A DNA stretch of 64,000 nucleotides from Escherichia marmotae (GTDB lineage: Bacteria > Pseudomonadota > Gammaproteobacteria > Enterobacterales > Enterobacteriaceae), in the NCBI RefSeq assembly GCF_002900365.1, contig NZ_CP025979.1, positions 2,480,001 through 2,544,000 of the forward strand. The letters run 5' to 3'. The translations under genes and the position numbers were made by a program. Below the pieces are notes generated by a model. The model saw nothing but the letters and a program-made list of their open reading frames with translations, had not been told where the DNA came from and made no database searches. Numbering within the stretch: the stretch's first letter is position 1; each line of letters begins with the position of its first letter. Shown here piece by piece: positions 35,597 to 45,572 of the stretch.

Positions 35597-36883
35597 CTAC
35601 TTATGATTCATCATCAGCTTGCGCAGCGCGGCAAAATCAGCGGGCAGATTATGAGAAAGCAGCGGTAAATCAGCACGTTCTGCCAGCTCTTTTGGCAGCT
35701 CCAGCGTTTCACCAAGAATTACCTCCACGCTCTCTTTAAATTTCGCCGGATGCGCGGTGCCGAGGAACAGACCATATTCGCCTGGGTGAAGCTGGTCACG
35801 CAGCGCACGGTAAGCCACGGCAGCATGCGGTTCTGAGGTATATCCCAGATCTTTTAATTCGCGCATCGTCTGCCGGGTCGATTCATCATCCACCGCCGCA
35901 TAGCCCAACTCCTTCAATTGCCAAATTTTGCGGCGGAACAACTCTTCCACACGCGGCCAGTTATTCGGCTGGCTAACATCCATCGCATTGGATAATGTCG
36001 CCTGGGTGGCTTTTGGCGACCACTGCCCGTCGTGCAGGAAACGCGGCACTGTATCGTTAACGTTAGTGGCAGCGATAAAACGCTTCACCGGCAGACCGAG
36101 AGATTTTGCCAGCAGGCCTGCAGTTAAATCACCGAAGTTACCGCTTGGCACCGAGACAACCAACTGGTTCCGCGCCTCCTGCGGCAACTGCGCCACAGCC
36201 TCAAAGTAGTAGCAAATCTGCGCCAGCAACCGGCTGATATTAATGGAGTTAGCTGAGTTCAGCCCAAGCGCCACTTTCAGCTCTTCATCATCAAACGCCT
36301 GCTTCACCAGTGCCTGACAGGCATCGAAATCGCCGTCGATAGCGACAGTTTCAATGTTGCCACCTAATGTACAGAACAGTTTTTCTTGCAGTGGGCTGAT
36401 TTTGCCGCGCGGATAGAGGATAACCACTTTTACATTCGGTAAACCATAGAACGCGTGAGCCACTGCCGCCCCGGTATCGCCGGAGGTCGCGGTCAGAATA
36501 GTCACCGGTTTATCGCCCGCAATATGAGTCAGCATTTGCGCCATAAAGCGACCGCCGAAATCTTTAAATGCCAGCGTTGGCCCGTGGAACAGTTCCAGGC
36601 AACCGACATCGCTTGTAACTTTGGCAACCGGAGCCGGGAATGCAAACGCTGCACGCACGCGCTCTTCCAGTGCGTCCTGCGGGATCTCATCACCAATAAA
36701 CGCTGAGAGGATCTTCGCGCTGCGGGTAACGAAATCCAGCTTCAGCATCTCATCAATTTCGGTCAGACTAAATTCCGGTAGATCGTGCGGAAAAAATAGC
36801 CCCTGATTTTTACCCAACCCCTGCGTTACGGCTTGCGCAAAGCTGACCTGTTCGTTGTGATCTTTCAGATTGTAGAGTTTCAT
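35597..36883 (-). CDS. thrC: Threonine synthase ThrC
   Basis: A 428-residue PLP enzyme that converts O-phosphohomoserine to threonine, the last step of the pathway. The PLP-lysine motif is in HGPTLAFKDFGGRF and the phosphate-binding stretch SVPSGNFGDLTAG follows later. The start codon begins directly after the thrB stop, so the two are translationally coupled. Third structural gene of the threonine operon. Confidence 0.98.
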   Translation of the reverse strand: MKLYNLKDHNEQVSFAQAVTQGLGKNQGLFFPHDLPEFSLTEIDEMLKLDFVTRSAKILSAFIGDEIPQDALEERVRAAFAFPAPVAKVTSDVGCLELFHGPTLAFKDFGGRFMAQMLTHIAGDKPVTILTATSGDTGAAVAHAFYGLPNVKVVILYPRGKISPLQEKLFCTLGGNIETVAIDGDFDACQALVKQAFDDEELKVALGLNSANSINISRLLAQICYYFEAVAQLPQEARNQLVVSVPSGNFGDLTAGLLAKSLGLPVKRFIAATNVNDTVPRFLHDGQWSPKATQATLSNAMDVSQPNNWPRVEELFRRKIWQLKELGYAAVDDESTRQTMRELKDLGYTSEPHAAVAYRALRDQLHPGEYGLFLGTAHPAKFKESVEVILGETLELPKELAERADLPLLSHNLPADFAALRKLMMNHK

Positions 36884-37816
36884 TTAGTTTTCCAGTACTC
36901 GTGCGCCCGCCGTATCCAGCCGGCAAATATGAACAAAACCTTCCTGATTTTGCAGGTAGTTCTTACCCAACCAGTCAGCAACGCGTTGGGCGGTATCCGG
37001 CTTGTCACACAGAGCGAACAAGGTCGGGCCAGAGCCGGAGATACCGCTCGCTACTGCGCCGATTTCCGCTACCGCCTGCCGTGCCTGCCTGAAGCCCGGC
37101 AGTAAACGTTCACGGTAGGGTTCAGCGATAACATCTTTCATCAGCTTCGCGGCAAGCTCAGGCTGACGGGAATAGCAGGCGTGAATGAAGCCCGCCAGAT
37201 GCCGCCCGTGAGCAATGCAATCCTGACGGCGGTACTGCGCCGGTAAAATAGCCCGAGCTTCTGCCGTCGAGACTTTAATCCCCGGATACGCCAGCACCCA
37301 CAACCACTCATCAAACCCCGGCACCTGCTGGCTGATGATGCCGTTTTCTTCGATCATCAACTGCATACCGCCAAGAAAGCACGGAGCCACATTGTCGTAA
37401 TGAATGCTGCCAGAAATACGCCCTTCCAGCTCGCCCATCAAGGCCAACAGGCGGGTATCGTTGAGCGGCTTGCCACAGTGCTCATTCATCGCGACCAGTG
37501 CCGCGACCACTGAACAGGCGCTGGAACCTAAGCCAGAACCGATCGGCATATTCTTTTCCAGGGTCATCGCCACTGGAATTTGCTTGCCCAGTTCCTGACA
37601 AAAACGCTCCCAGCACTGATAAACGATATTTTCTCGCGGTTCTGACGGTAGTTTGTCGGCAAACTGTCCGAGGTTGTTGAGACTGAATGCCTCTGCCGCC
37701 TCAACCGTCACCACATCCCCAAGCAATTCGCCATCAACAGGCGTTACCGCCGCGCCGAGTACATCAAACCCGACGCTCATATTGGCACTGGAAGCCGGAG
37801 CATAAACTTTAACCAT
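36884..37816 (-). CDS. thrB: Homoserine kinase ThrB
   Basis: A 310-residue GHMP-family kinase that phosphorylates homoserine. The ATP-binding motif PIGSGLGSSACSVVAAL and the C-terminal GISGSGPTLFAL are clear. It starts one base after the thrA stop and abuts thrC, the usual tight thrABC packing. Confidence 0.98.
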   Translation of the reverse strand: MVKVYAPASSANMSVGFDVLGAAVTPVDGELLGDVVTVEAAEAFSLNNLGQFADKLPSEPRENIVYQCWERFCQELGKQIPVAMTLEKNMPIGSGLGSSACSVVAALVAMNEHCGKPLNDTRLLALMGELEGRISGSIHYDNVAPCFLGGMQLMIEENGIISQQVPGFDEWLWVLAYPGIKVSTAEARAILPAQYRRQDCIAHGRHLAGFIHACYSRQPELAAKLMKDVIAEPYRERLLPGFRQARQAVAEIGAVASGISGSGPTLFALCDKPDTAQRVADWLGKNYLQNQEGFVHICRLDTAGARVLEN

Positions 37817-37817
37817 T

Positions 37818-40280
37818 TCAGACTCCTAACTTCCATGAGAGGGTGCGTAGCAGATCGGCAAAGACACCGGCAGCCGTAACATCATTGCCCGCGCCGTAAC
37901 CGCGCAAAACCAGCGGCAGCGGCTGATAATAGTGGCTATAGAAGGCTAATGCGTTTTCGCCGTTTTTCACTTTGAACAGCGGATCGTTACCATCCACTTC
38001 AGCAATCTTCACGCGGCAGACACCATCTTCATCAATGTTGCCAACATAGCGCAAAACTTTGCCTTCATCACGAGCCTTCGCCACGCGTGCGGCAAAGAGA
38101 TCGTCAAGCTGTGACAGGTTCGCCATAAAAGCCGCAACATCACCCTCAGCGTTAAACCCGGCTGGCAGCACAGGTTCGATTTCAATATCCGCCAGTTCCA
38201 GTTCACGCCCGGTTTCACGGGCGAGAATCAACAGCTTACGCGCCACATCCATACCGGACAGGTCATCTCGCGGATCCGGTTCGGTATAACCCATTTCCCG
38301 CGCCAGCGTGGTCGCTTCAGAGAAGCTCATACCTTCATCTAACTTGCCGAAGATAAACGAGAGCGAGCCAGAAAGAATGCCGGAGAATTTCATCAATTCA
38401 TCGCCAGCGCTGAGCAAGTTTTGCAGGTTCTCAATAACCGGCAATCCCGCACCGACATTGGTGTCGTAGAGGAATTTACGCCGTGATTTTTCCGCCGCGT
38501 AACGCAACTGATGGTAGTAATCCATCGACGAGGTGTTGGCCTTTTTATTCGGCGTCACCACGTGGAAACCTTCACGCAGGAAGTCGGCATATTGATCCGC
38601 CACCGCCTGGCTGGAGGTGCAGTCGACAATCACCGGGTTCAACAGATGATATTCTTTCACCAGGCGAATTAAACGCCCGAGATTAAACGGCTCTTTGGCT
38701 TGCGCCAGTTCTTCCTGCCAGTTTTCCAGGTTAAGGCCATGCACATTGGTCAGCAACGCCTTCGAGTTGGCAACGCCGCAGACACGTAAGTCGATATGTT
38801 TGTTCTTCAGCCAGCTTTGCTGACGCTTCAGTTGCTCCAGCAGCGCACCGCCAACGCCACCGACGCCAATCACAAAGACTTCGATAACCTGATCGGTATT
38901 GAACAGCATCTGGTGGGTTACACGCCCCCCCGTCGTCGCGTCATCGTTATTTACCACCACGGAGATTGAGCGTTCAGAAGACCCTTGGGCAATGGCGACA
39001 ATATTGATATTGGCGCGAGCCAGCGCGGCAAAGAATTTCGCTGAGATCCCGCGCAAAGTGCGCATACCATCACCCACCACCGAAATTATTGCCAGTCGTT
39101 CAGTGACCGCCAGCGGCTCCAGTAAACCTTCTTTTAGTTCAAGGTAGAACTCTTCCTGCATCGCCCGTTCAGCGCGTGCACAGTCGCTTTGTGGAACGCA
39201 GAAACTGATACTGTATTCGGAAGACGATTGGGTAATCAGCACCACCGAAATTCTGGCACGTGACATTGCAGCAAACACACGCGCCGCCATGCCAACCATC
39301 CCCTTCATTCCTGGACCGGAAACGCTGAACATCGCCATATTATTCAGATTGGAAATCCCTTTTACCGGTAGTTCGTCTTCGTCACGGCTGGCGCCAATAA
39401 GCGTACCGGGCGCTTGTGGGTTTCCGGTGTTTTTAATCAGGCAAGGGATCTGGAACTGGGCGATAGGGGTAATGGTGCGAGGATGAAGAACTTTAGCGCC
39501 GAAGTAAGAAAGCTCCATCGCTTCCTGATAGGACATCGACTTCAACAACCTCGCATCGGGCACCTGACGCGGGTCGCAGGTATAAACACCGTCAACGTCC
39601 GTCCAGATCTCGCAGCAATCGGCGCGTAAACAAGCAGCCAGTACCGCAGCGGAGTAGTCGGAACCATTGCGCCCCAGCACCACCAGTTCGCCTTTTTCAT
39701 TACCGGCGGTGAAACCAGCCATCAGCACCATGTGGTCAGCCGGAATGCGGCTTGCAGCAATACGGCGGGTAGATTCGGCAATATCGACGGTAGATTCGAG
39801 GTAATGACCGACTGCCAGCAGTTTTTCGACCGGATCGATAACGGTAACGTTGTGACCGCGCGCTTCCAGTACACCGGCCATAATAGCGATCGACATTTTT
39901 TCACCACGGCAGATAAGCGCAGCGTTGATGCTGTCCGGACATTGTCCCAGCAGGCTAATACCGTGCAGGACATGCTTAATTTGGGCAAATTCTTGATCGA
40001 CAAACGTTTTCAGTTGCGCCAGCGGGAATCCCGGCTGGGCGGCGGCGAGTCCAGTCAGAAGTTCGGCAAAAATACGTTCGGCATCGCTGATATTGGGTAA
40101 AGCATCCTGGCCGCTAATGGTTTTTTCAATCATCGCCACCAGATGGTTGGTAATTTTGGCGGGGGCAGAGAGGACGGTAGCCACCTGCCCCTGCCTGGCA
40201 TTGCTCTCCAGAATATCGGCAACCCGCAGAAAACGTTCTGCATTTGCCACTGATGTACCGCCGAACTTCAACACTCGCAT
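37818..40280 (-). CDS. thrA: Bifunctional aspartokinase I/homoserine dehydrogenase I ThrA
   Basis: An 820-residue fusion catalysing the first and third steps of threonine synthesis, inhibited by threonine. Order of domains: aspartokinase (MRVLKFGGTSVANAERF, NGSDYSAAVLAA), paired ACT domains (about 320-460), then homoserine dehydrogenase with the nucleotide motif VFVIGVGGVGGALLEQL and VTPNKKANTSSMDYY. The open frame extends 14 codons upstream into the attenuator, but MRVLKF at 40280 with GAGGTAACA before it is the true start. Confidence 0.98.
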   Translation of the reverse strand: MRVLKFGGTSVANAERFLRVADILESNARQGQVATVLSAPAKITNHLVAMIEKTISGQDALPNISDAERIFAELLTGLAAAQPGFPLAQLKTFVDQEFAQIKHVLHGISLLGQCPDSINAALICRGEKMSIAIMAGVLEARGHNVTVIDPVEKLLAVGHYLESTVDIAESTRRIAASRIPADHMVLMAGFTAGNEKGELVVLGRNGSDYSAAVLAACLRADCCEIWTDVDGVYTCDPRQVPDARLLKSMSYQEAMELSYFGAKVLHPRTITPIAQFQIPCLIKNTGNPQAPGTLIGASRDEDELPVKGISNLNNMAMFSVSGPGMKGMVGMAARVFAAMSRARISVVLITQSSSEYSISFCVPQSDCARAERAMQEEFYLELKEGLLEPLAVTERLAIISVVGDGMRTLRGISAKFFAALARANINIVAIAQGSSERSISVVVNNDDATTGGRVTHQMLFNTDQVIEVFVIGVGGVGGALLEQLKRQQSWLKNKHIDLRVCGVANSKALLTNVHGLNLENWQEELAQAKEPFNLGRLIRLVKEYHLLNPVIVDCTSSQAVADQYADFLREGFHVVTPNKKANTSSMDYYHQLRYAAEKSRRKFLYDTNVGAGLPVIENLQNLLSAGDELMKFSGILSGSLSFIFGKLDEGMSFSEATTLAREMGYTEPDPRDDLSGMDVARKLLILARETGRELELADIEIEPVLPAGFNAEGDVAAFMANLSQLDDLFAARVAKARDEGKVLRYVGNIDEDGVCRVKIAEVDGNDPLFKVKNGENALAFYSHYYQPLPLVLRGYGAGNDVTAAGVFADLLRTLSWKLGV

Positions 40281-40311
40281 GGTTGTTACCTCGTTACCTT
40301 TGGTCGAAAAA

Positions 40312-40344
40312 AAAGCCCGCACTGTCAGGTGCGGGCTTTTTTCT
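40312..40344 (-). terminator. thr operon attenuator
   Basis: AAAGCCCGCAC-TGTCAG-GTGCGGGCTTT with a T-run on the reverse strand. It lies between thrL and thrA, as in the classical threonine/isoleucine attenuator. Confidence 0.95.
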
Positions 40345-40360
40345 GTGTTTCCTGTACGCG

Positions 40361-40429
<69 letters not shown>

Positions 40430-40439
40430 TGTTGTGTAC

Positions 40440-40510
40440 TCTGTAATTTTTATCTGTCTGTGCGCTATGCCTATATTGGTTAAAGTATTTAGTGACCTAA
40501 GTCAATAAAA
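40440..40510 (-). promoter_or_regulatory. thr operon promoter region
   Basis: On the reverse strand TTGACT (40500-40505) begins a promoter-like stretch followed by the AT-rich AATACTTTAACCAATATAG. Placement agrees with the known transcription start about 42 bases before thrL. Confidence 0.7.
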
Positions 40511-40613
40511 TTTTAATTTACTCACGGAAGGCTACCCGTCCATAAGCTGCTGGCAAGTGCTCTTTTTTTAATCCACACTGAGACATATTTCCCGTTGCAG
40601 TCAGAATTAAAAC

Positions 40614-41327
40614 CTAAAGATAACATTCCCTACAGTTTTTTATTTGGTGATATTTTTTTTCAATATCATGCAGCAAACGGTGCAACATTGCGGTGTCTCG
40701 TTGCTCTAAAAGTCCCAGGCGTTGTTGTAACCAGTCGATCAGTTTTGTGTCATCTGCCACCGCTAACGTCGTTAACAATGACATGACTCGTTCGCGTAAA
40801 GCACGCAGTTGATGTTGGTCTGCCGTTGCGTCACTTTTCGTCGGTTGTTGTATTAATGTTGCTAATTGATAGCAATAAACCATCACCGCCTGCCCCAGAT
40901 TAAGCGAAGGGTAATCTGCCACCATCGGCACGCCAGTAAGAATATCAGCCAGCGCCAGTTCTTCGTTTGTCAGACCGGAATCTTCCCGGCCAAATACCAA
41001 CGCCACATGATTCATCCACGTCGATTTTTCCTCCAACAACGGCACCAGTTCCACCGGCGTCGCATAGTAATGATATTTCGCCCGGCTACGCGCAGTGGTG
41101 GCGACAGTAAAGTCGACATCGTGTAAAGATTCAGCCAGTGTTGGAAAAACTTTAATATTATCAATAATATCACCGGAGCCATGTGCAACCCAGCGGGTGG
41201 CTGGCTCCAGATGGGCCTGGCTATCGACAATGCGCAGTTCGCTAAATCCCATTGTTTTCATTGCCCGCGCCGCTGCACCTATATTTTCTGCTCTGGCGGG
41301 TGCGACCAGAATAATCGTTATACGCAT
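40614..41327 (-). CDS. yjtD: tRNA Cm32/Um32 methyltransferase TrmJ (LasT/YjtD family)
   Basis: A SPOUT-family RNA 2'-O-methyltransferase. It carries the N-terminal VAPARAENIGAAARAMKTMG and the knot motifs FGREDSGLTNEEL and YPSLNLGQAVMVYCYQLA. The K-12 gene yjtD (lasT) encodes a 228-residue uncharacterised SPOUT RNA methyltransferase; the TrmJ naming is by family and the exact substrate is not proven. I chose ATG 41327 (MRITIILVAP). The C-terminus is altered: a run of eight A in GAAAAAAAA, where K-12 has seven, shifts the last codons. The protein thus ends KYHQIKNCRECYL and is about 9 residues longer. The catalytic knot is upstream of the change. Confidence 0.85.
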   Translation of the reverse strand: MRITIILVAPARAENIGAAARAMKTMGFSELRIVDSQAHLEPATRWVAHGSGDIIDNIKVFPTLAESLHDVDFTVATTARSRAKYHYYATPVELVPLLEEKSTWMNHVALVFGREDSGLTNEELALADILTGVPMVADYPSLNLGQAVMVYCYQLATLIQQPTKSDATADQHQLRALRERVMSLLTTLAVADDTKLIDWLQQRLGLLEQRDTAMLHRLLHDIEKKYHQIKNCRECYL

Positions 41328-41726
41328 GTTGCTACTCTTCTTGACCAAATAACCGCGAACAGGGTGATGAATGTCAACTTACTGCGCGGAGAGAATTTAC
41401 AAAATATTAACGCAAGTCGCAGAAAAAGCCCTTTACTTAACTTAAAAAAAGCTAAACTATTTCCTGACTGTACTAACCATTTAATTGTTAAAAAACGCTA
41501 CATATCTTTCTGTTTACTTAGGATAATTTTATAAAAAATAAATCTCGACAATTGGATTCACCACGTTTATTAGTTGTATGATGCAACTAGTTGGATTATT
41601 AAAATAATGTGACGAAAGCTAGCATTTGGATACGATGATTTCATCAAACTGTTAACGTGCTACAATTGAACTTGATATATGTCAACGAAGCGTAGTTTTA
41701 TTGGGTGTCCGGCACGTCTTAGCCTG
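41328..41726. other. AT-rich gap between yjtD and yjjY
   Basis: About 400 bp with no supported gene. It has the same size as the K-12 gap. It probably holds promoters for yjtD (leftward); I see no clear repeats or hairpin terminators. Confidence 0.6.
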
Positions 41727-41867
41727 TTATGTCGCTGTTAAAATGGTTAGGATGACAGCCGTTTTTGACACTGTCGGGTCCTGAGGGAAAGTACCCACGA
41801 CCAAGCTAATGATGTTGTTGACGTTGATGGAAAGTGCATCAAGAACGCAATTACGTACTTTAGTCAT
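41727..41867 (-). CDS. yjjY: YjjY, small uncharacterised protein upstream of arcA
   Basis: A 46-residue frame on the reverse strand beginning MTKVRNCVLDALSINV and ending TILTAT plus TAA. It matches the K-12 YjjY product as I recall it, without change. Function is unknown and it overlaps the long arcA leader/promoter region, so the conservation could reflect arcA control DNA rather than a protein. No strong ribosome-binding site is evident. Confidence 0.55.
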   Translation of the reverse strand: MTKVRNCVLDALSINVNNIISLVVGTFPQDPTVSKTAVILTILTAT

Positions 41868-41962
41868 GTTACGCCGATCATGTTAATTTGCAGCATGTAT
41901 CAGGCAGGTCAGGGACTTTTGTACTTCCTGTTTCGATTTAGTTGGCAATTTAGGTAGCAAAC
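41868..41962 (+). promoter_or_regulatory. arcA leader
   Basis: The stretch directly before arcA, including the RBS region TTTAGGTAGCAA. E. coli arcA has several promoters spread over this upstream region, one of them FNR-dependent; I could not place them individually by eye. Confidence 0.5.
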
Positions 41963-42679
41963 ATGCAGACCCCGCACATTCTTATCGTTGAAGACGAGTT
42001 GGTAACACGCAACACGTTGAAAAGTATTTTCGAAGCGGAAGGCTATGATGTTTTCGAAGCGACAGATGGCGCGGAAATGCATCAGATCCTCTCTGAATAT
42101 GACATCAACCTGGTGATCATGGATATCAATCTGCCGGGTAAGAACGGTCTTCTGTTAGCGCGTGAACTGCGCGAGCAGGCGAATGTTGCGTTGATGTTCC
42201 TGACTGGCCGTGACAACGAAGTCGATAAAATTCTCGGCCTCGAAATCGGTGCAGATGACTACATCACCAAACCGTTTAACCCGCGTGAACTGACTATCCG
42301 TGCACGCAACCTGCTGTCTCGTACCATGAATCTGGGTACTGTCAGCGAAGAACGCCGTAGCGTTGAAAGCTACAAGTTCAATGGTTGGGAACTGGACATC
42401 AACAGCCGTTCGTTGATCGGCCCTGATGGCGAGCAGTACAAACTGCCGCGCAGCGAGTTCCGCGCCATGCTTCACTTCTGTGAAAACCCTGGCAAAATTC
42501 AGTCCCGTGCTGAACTGCTGAAGAAAATGACCGGCCGTGAGCTGAAACCACACGACCGTACTGTAGACGTGACGATCCGTCGTATTCGTAAACATTTCGA
42601 ATCTACGCCGGATACGCCGGAAATCATCGCCACCATTCACGGTGAAGGTTATCGCTTCTGCGGTGATCTGGAAGATTAA
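41963..42679 (+). CDS. arcA: Aerobic/anaerobic response regulator ArcA
   Basis: A 238-residue OmpR/PhoB-family response regulator, phosphorylated by ArcB under low oxygen to repress respiratory genes. The receiver domain has the acidic pocket E10-D11 and the phosphoacceptor D54 in VIMDINLPG, and the K in [11 protein letters not shown]. The C-terminal winged helix follows ([16 protein letters not shown]). I see no difference from K-12. It is followed by a strong terminator, with creD convergent. Confidence 0.99.
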
Positions 42680-42693
42680 TCGGCTTTACCACC

Positions 42694-42729
42694 GTCAAAA
42701 AAACGGCGCTTTTTAGCGCCGTTTTTATT
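42694..42729 (+). terminator. arcA terminator
   Basis: AAAACGGCGCT-TTTT-AGCGCCGTTTTT: a perfect stem with A-run before and T-run after, so it may also stop creD transcription from the opposite side. Confidence 0.95.
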
Positions 42730-42737
42730 AGCCAACA

Positions 42738-44090
42738 TTATTTCCAGATACGTAACTCATCGTCCGTTGTGACTTCTTTACTGATTTTCATTTTCGGCAT
42801 TGAAAACGCATACCAGTCGATATTGCGAGTCACAAACATCATACCTGCCAGCGCCACCACCAACACACTCGTCCCCAACAACAGCGCGCTATCGGCAGAA
42901 TTCAGCAGTCCCCACATCACGCCATCCAGCAACAACAAAGCCAGGGTAAACAACATGCTGTTGCGCCAACCTTTTAATACCGCCTGCAAGTAAACACCGT
43001 TCATTAACGCCCCTATCAGGCTGGCGATTATCCAGGCCACGGTAAAACCGGTATGTTCAGAAAACGCCAGCAAGAGTAAATAAAACATCACCAATGACAG
43101 CCCCACCAGCAAATATTGCATTGGGTGTAAACGTTGTGCGGTTAGCATTTCAAAAACAAAGAAGGCCATAAAAGTCAGCGCAATGAGCAAAATGGCGTAT
43201 TTGGTCGCCCGGTCCGTTAATTGATACTGATCGGCTGGCGTAGTGGCTGCGACGCTAAACGCCGGGAAATTGTCCCAACGGGTATTATTGCCTGAAGCAA
43301 AACGCTCACCGAGGTTATTGGCAAACCAACTACTTTGCCATTGCGCCTGAAAACCGGTCTCGCTGACCTCCCGTTTTGCGGGCAAAAAATCACCTAAAAA
43401 ACTGGGGTGCGGCCAGTTACTGGTTAAGGTCAATTCGCTATTACGCCCCGTCGGCACCACGGAAAGGCTCCTTGTTCCGCTTAAATTCAGCGCCATATTC
43501 AGCTTCAGGTTCTGCTTCAGCCAGTTCCCTTCGGTTAAAGGAATATGCACGCCCTGCCCGCCTTGCTCTAACCCTGTTCCGGGTTCAATGGTCAGCGTCG
43601 TTCCGTTAAGTTCAGGTGCTTTCACCACCCCAATGCCACGCGCATCACCTACACTAATCACAATAAACGGCTTGCCTAAGGTGATATTGGGCGCGTTGAG
43701 TTCGCTAAGACGCGAAACGTCAAAATCGGCTTTTAGCGTTAAATCACTGTGCCAGACCTGACCGGTATAAATGCCTATCTTCCGTTCTTCCACGTTCTGA
43801 TTGCCATCAACCATCAACGACTCAGGTAACCAGAAATGGATAAAACTTCGTTTCCGCTCCACGGTTTTTTCTTCTTCCTGCACCGTATAAAGCTCAGTTA
43901 CAGGGATAGCGATGAGCGGCCCGACCAACTTTTGCGACCCACTGGTGCTTTGACGAATTGCATCCTCAACATCACTACGGTAATCGGCACGTTCGACAAT
44001 CACCTGCCGAATCAACATTAATGGAATTAACAGCAGCAACACGGCACCAAACAAAGTGGCCATTTTCCAGAACAGGGGGGATTTCAACAT
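42738..44090 (-). CDS. creD: Inner-membrane protein CreD
   Basis: A 450-residue protein of the CreD/Cet family. One N-terminal membrane segment (about residues 8-28) is followed by a large non-membrane region and then several membrane segments in the C-terminal third. It is the main target of CreBC in E. coli and confers colicin E2 tolerance and effects on envelope stress when overproduced; its molecular role is not known. Last gene of the creABCD run, 57 bp after creC. Confidence 0.95.
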   Translation of the reverse strand: MLKSPLFWKMATLFGAVLLLLIPLMLIRQVIVERADYRSDVEDAIRQSTSGSQKLVGPLIAIPVTELYTVQEEEKTVERKRSFIHFWLPESLMVDGNQNVEERKIGIYTGQVWHSDLTLKADFDVSRLSELNAPNITLGKPFIVISVGDARGIGVVKAPELNGTTLTIEPGTGLEQGGQGVHIPLTEGNWLKQNLKLNMALNLSGTRSLSVVPTGRNSELTLTSNWPHPSFLGDFLPAKREVSETGFQAQWQSSWFANNLGERFASGNNTRWDNFPAFSVAATTPADQYQLTDRATKYAILLIALTFMAFFVFEMLTAQRLHPMQYLLVGLSLVMFYLLLLAFSEHTGFTVAWIIASLIGALMNGVYLQAVLKGWRNSMLFTLALLLLDGVMWGLLNSADSALLLGTSVLVVALAGMMFVTRNIDWYAFSMPKMKISKEVTTDDELRIWK

Positions 44091-44147
44091 AGTCTTCTCC
44101 TTTGCAATGGCTGCAGTGTATGAAGACTATGTGGGAAGAATTTGAAG

Positions 44148-45572
44148 TTATGTGAAGTGCAGGTGAAGTCGGAGCGAGGCCAGCACGCCGCCTTGCGGCA
44201 CGTTGCGCAGTGTGACTTCACCATTAAGCAAACGGGCAACTTCGCTGACAAACGCCAGTCCCAACCCACTGCTTTTTTGTCCATTCTCGCGCGGCAAAGA
44301 GTAAAAGCGTTCAAAAATACGCGACAGCGCGTAGTCAGGAATGCCGCTACCGGTATCCTGCACGTTAAGCGTAACTTGCTCCTGATCCACCTCAGCACTA
44401 AGCGTTATACAGCCATGCTCGGGGGTAAAATCGATGGCGTTATCCAGTAAATTCCCCAGCGCCTGTTCCAGCAACGCCGGTTCAGCAACAACGTTAACCT
44501 CGATGGGCATAACATTCAGAGTGATATTTTTTTCTGCCAACTGTACGGTGCGCGCTTCGCTGACGCGGAGAAATAATGCCGCCACATCAACCGCAGAAAG
44601 AACGACCTCCTGACGATTTTCCAGTCTTGCCTGGCGTAGTAGCGTTTCAACCAGCGCCTGCATTCTCGCGTTTTGTGTCAAAATATTGTCGGTAAAACGG
44701 GCTACCACTTCCGGTGGCGGTCCTTCGCGTAAGATTTCCGCCGCGCCACGAATTGCCGCCAACGGACTTTTCAGCTCATGGGTTAACGCGTAGACATACT
44801 GCTCAATATAGTTTTTCCCTTCCAGCTTCACGCGCATACTTTCCAACGCCTGCGCTAACTTACGCAACTCGCTGCTGCCAAGATCAGGGAGCGGAACGGG
44901 TTTATTATCGGTGACGGAATCAGCATAACGGGTGAGTCGGGCAATGGAGCGGTTGATCCACCAAACCATTCCGGCACCAATCACCAGTGCAATTCCCAGC
45001 AAAATGCCGCTCGCCCATAATATTCGCCGCTCGCTGCGTTTAATCACCGGTGCCATCGCCGCGTTCGGTTTGCCTACGCTCAAAACACCAATAAGCCGCG
45101 AGCCGTCCATAATGGGGGCAGCAACATACATCACAGAACTTTCGGGATCGGCGGGATTTTGCAACGTACTGCGCGCGCCATACTGACCGCGCAACGTTAG
45201 CCAGACATCATTCCAGCGTGAGTAATCCTGCCCAACGGCTTTATTTGCCGAGTCGAACAAAACTTTGCCCTGTGCATCAGTCATATAAACATGGTATTCG
45301 TTGCGCACTTTGTGAATGCCGCCGATATTGGCGCGAAACGGGCGATTTTGTAGTTGGTCAAACGCCTGTGCCAATTGCCCATGCGCAGGATCGCCAGAGA
45401 GCAAATCAGGGCGCGCCAGCTCCGCCAGCAACGTTGCGGTGTCGATCAACGTCCCTTCCGTCGCCCTTCGCACGCCCGGTTTAACTTCTTTGACAAAAAT
45501 AGCCAGCACGAACCAGGCAGCCACTGCTACCAGTAAAAAATAGCCCAGCAACAGTCGCATGCCGATGCGCAT
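44148..45572 (-). CDS. creC: Sensor histidine kinase CreC
   Basis: A 474-residue kinase with an N-terminal membrane segment (LLLGYFLLVAVAAWFVLAIF), a periplasmic sensor region and a second membrane segment near residues 185-205. These are followed by a HAMP-like linker, the His-box YALTHELKSPLAAIRGAAE, and an ATPase domain (LLDNAIDFTP, DTGSGIPDY, GLGLAFVSEV). It phosphorylates CreB in response to growth on fermentation products or minimal medium. Start overlaps the creB stop by one base. Confidence 0.97.
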   Translation of the reverse strand: MRIGMRLLLGYFLLVAVAAWFVLAIFVKEVKPGVRRATEGTLIDTATLLAELARPDLLSGDPAHGQLAQAFDQLQNRPFRANIGGIHKVRNEYHVYMTDAQGKVLFDSANKAVGQDYSRWNDVWLTLRGQYGARSTLQNPADPESSVMYVAAPIMDGSRLIGVLSVGKPNAAMAPVIKRSERRILWASGILLGIALVIGAGMVWWINRSIARLTRYADSVTDNKPVPLPDLGSSELRKLAQALESMRVKLEGKNYIEQYVYALTHELKSPLAAIRGAAEILREGPPPEVVARFTDNILTQNARMQALVETLLRQARLENRQEVVLSAVDVAALFLRVSEARTVQLAEKNITLNVMPIEVNVVAEPALLEQALGNLLDNAIDFTPEHGCITLSAEVDQEQVTLNVQDTGSGIPDYALSRIFERFYSLPRENGQKSSGLGLAFVSEVARLLNGEVTLRNVPQGGVLASLRLHLHFT

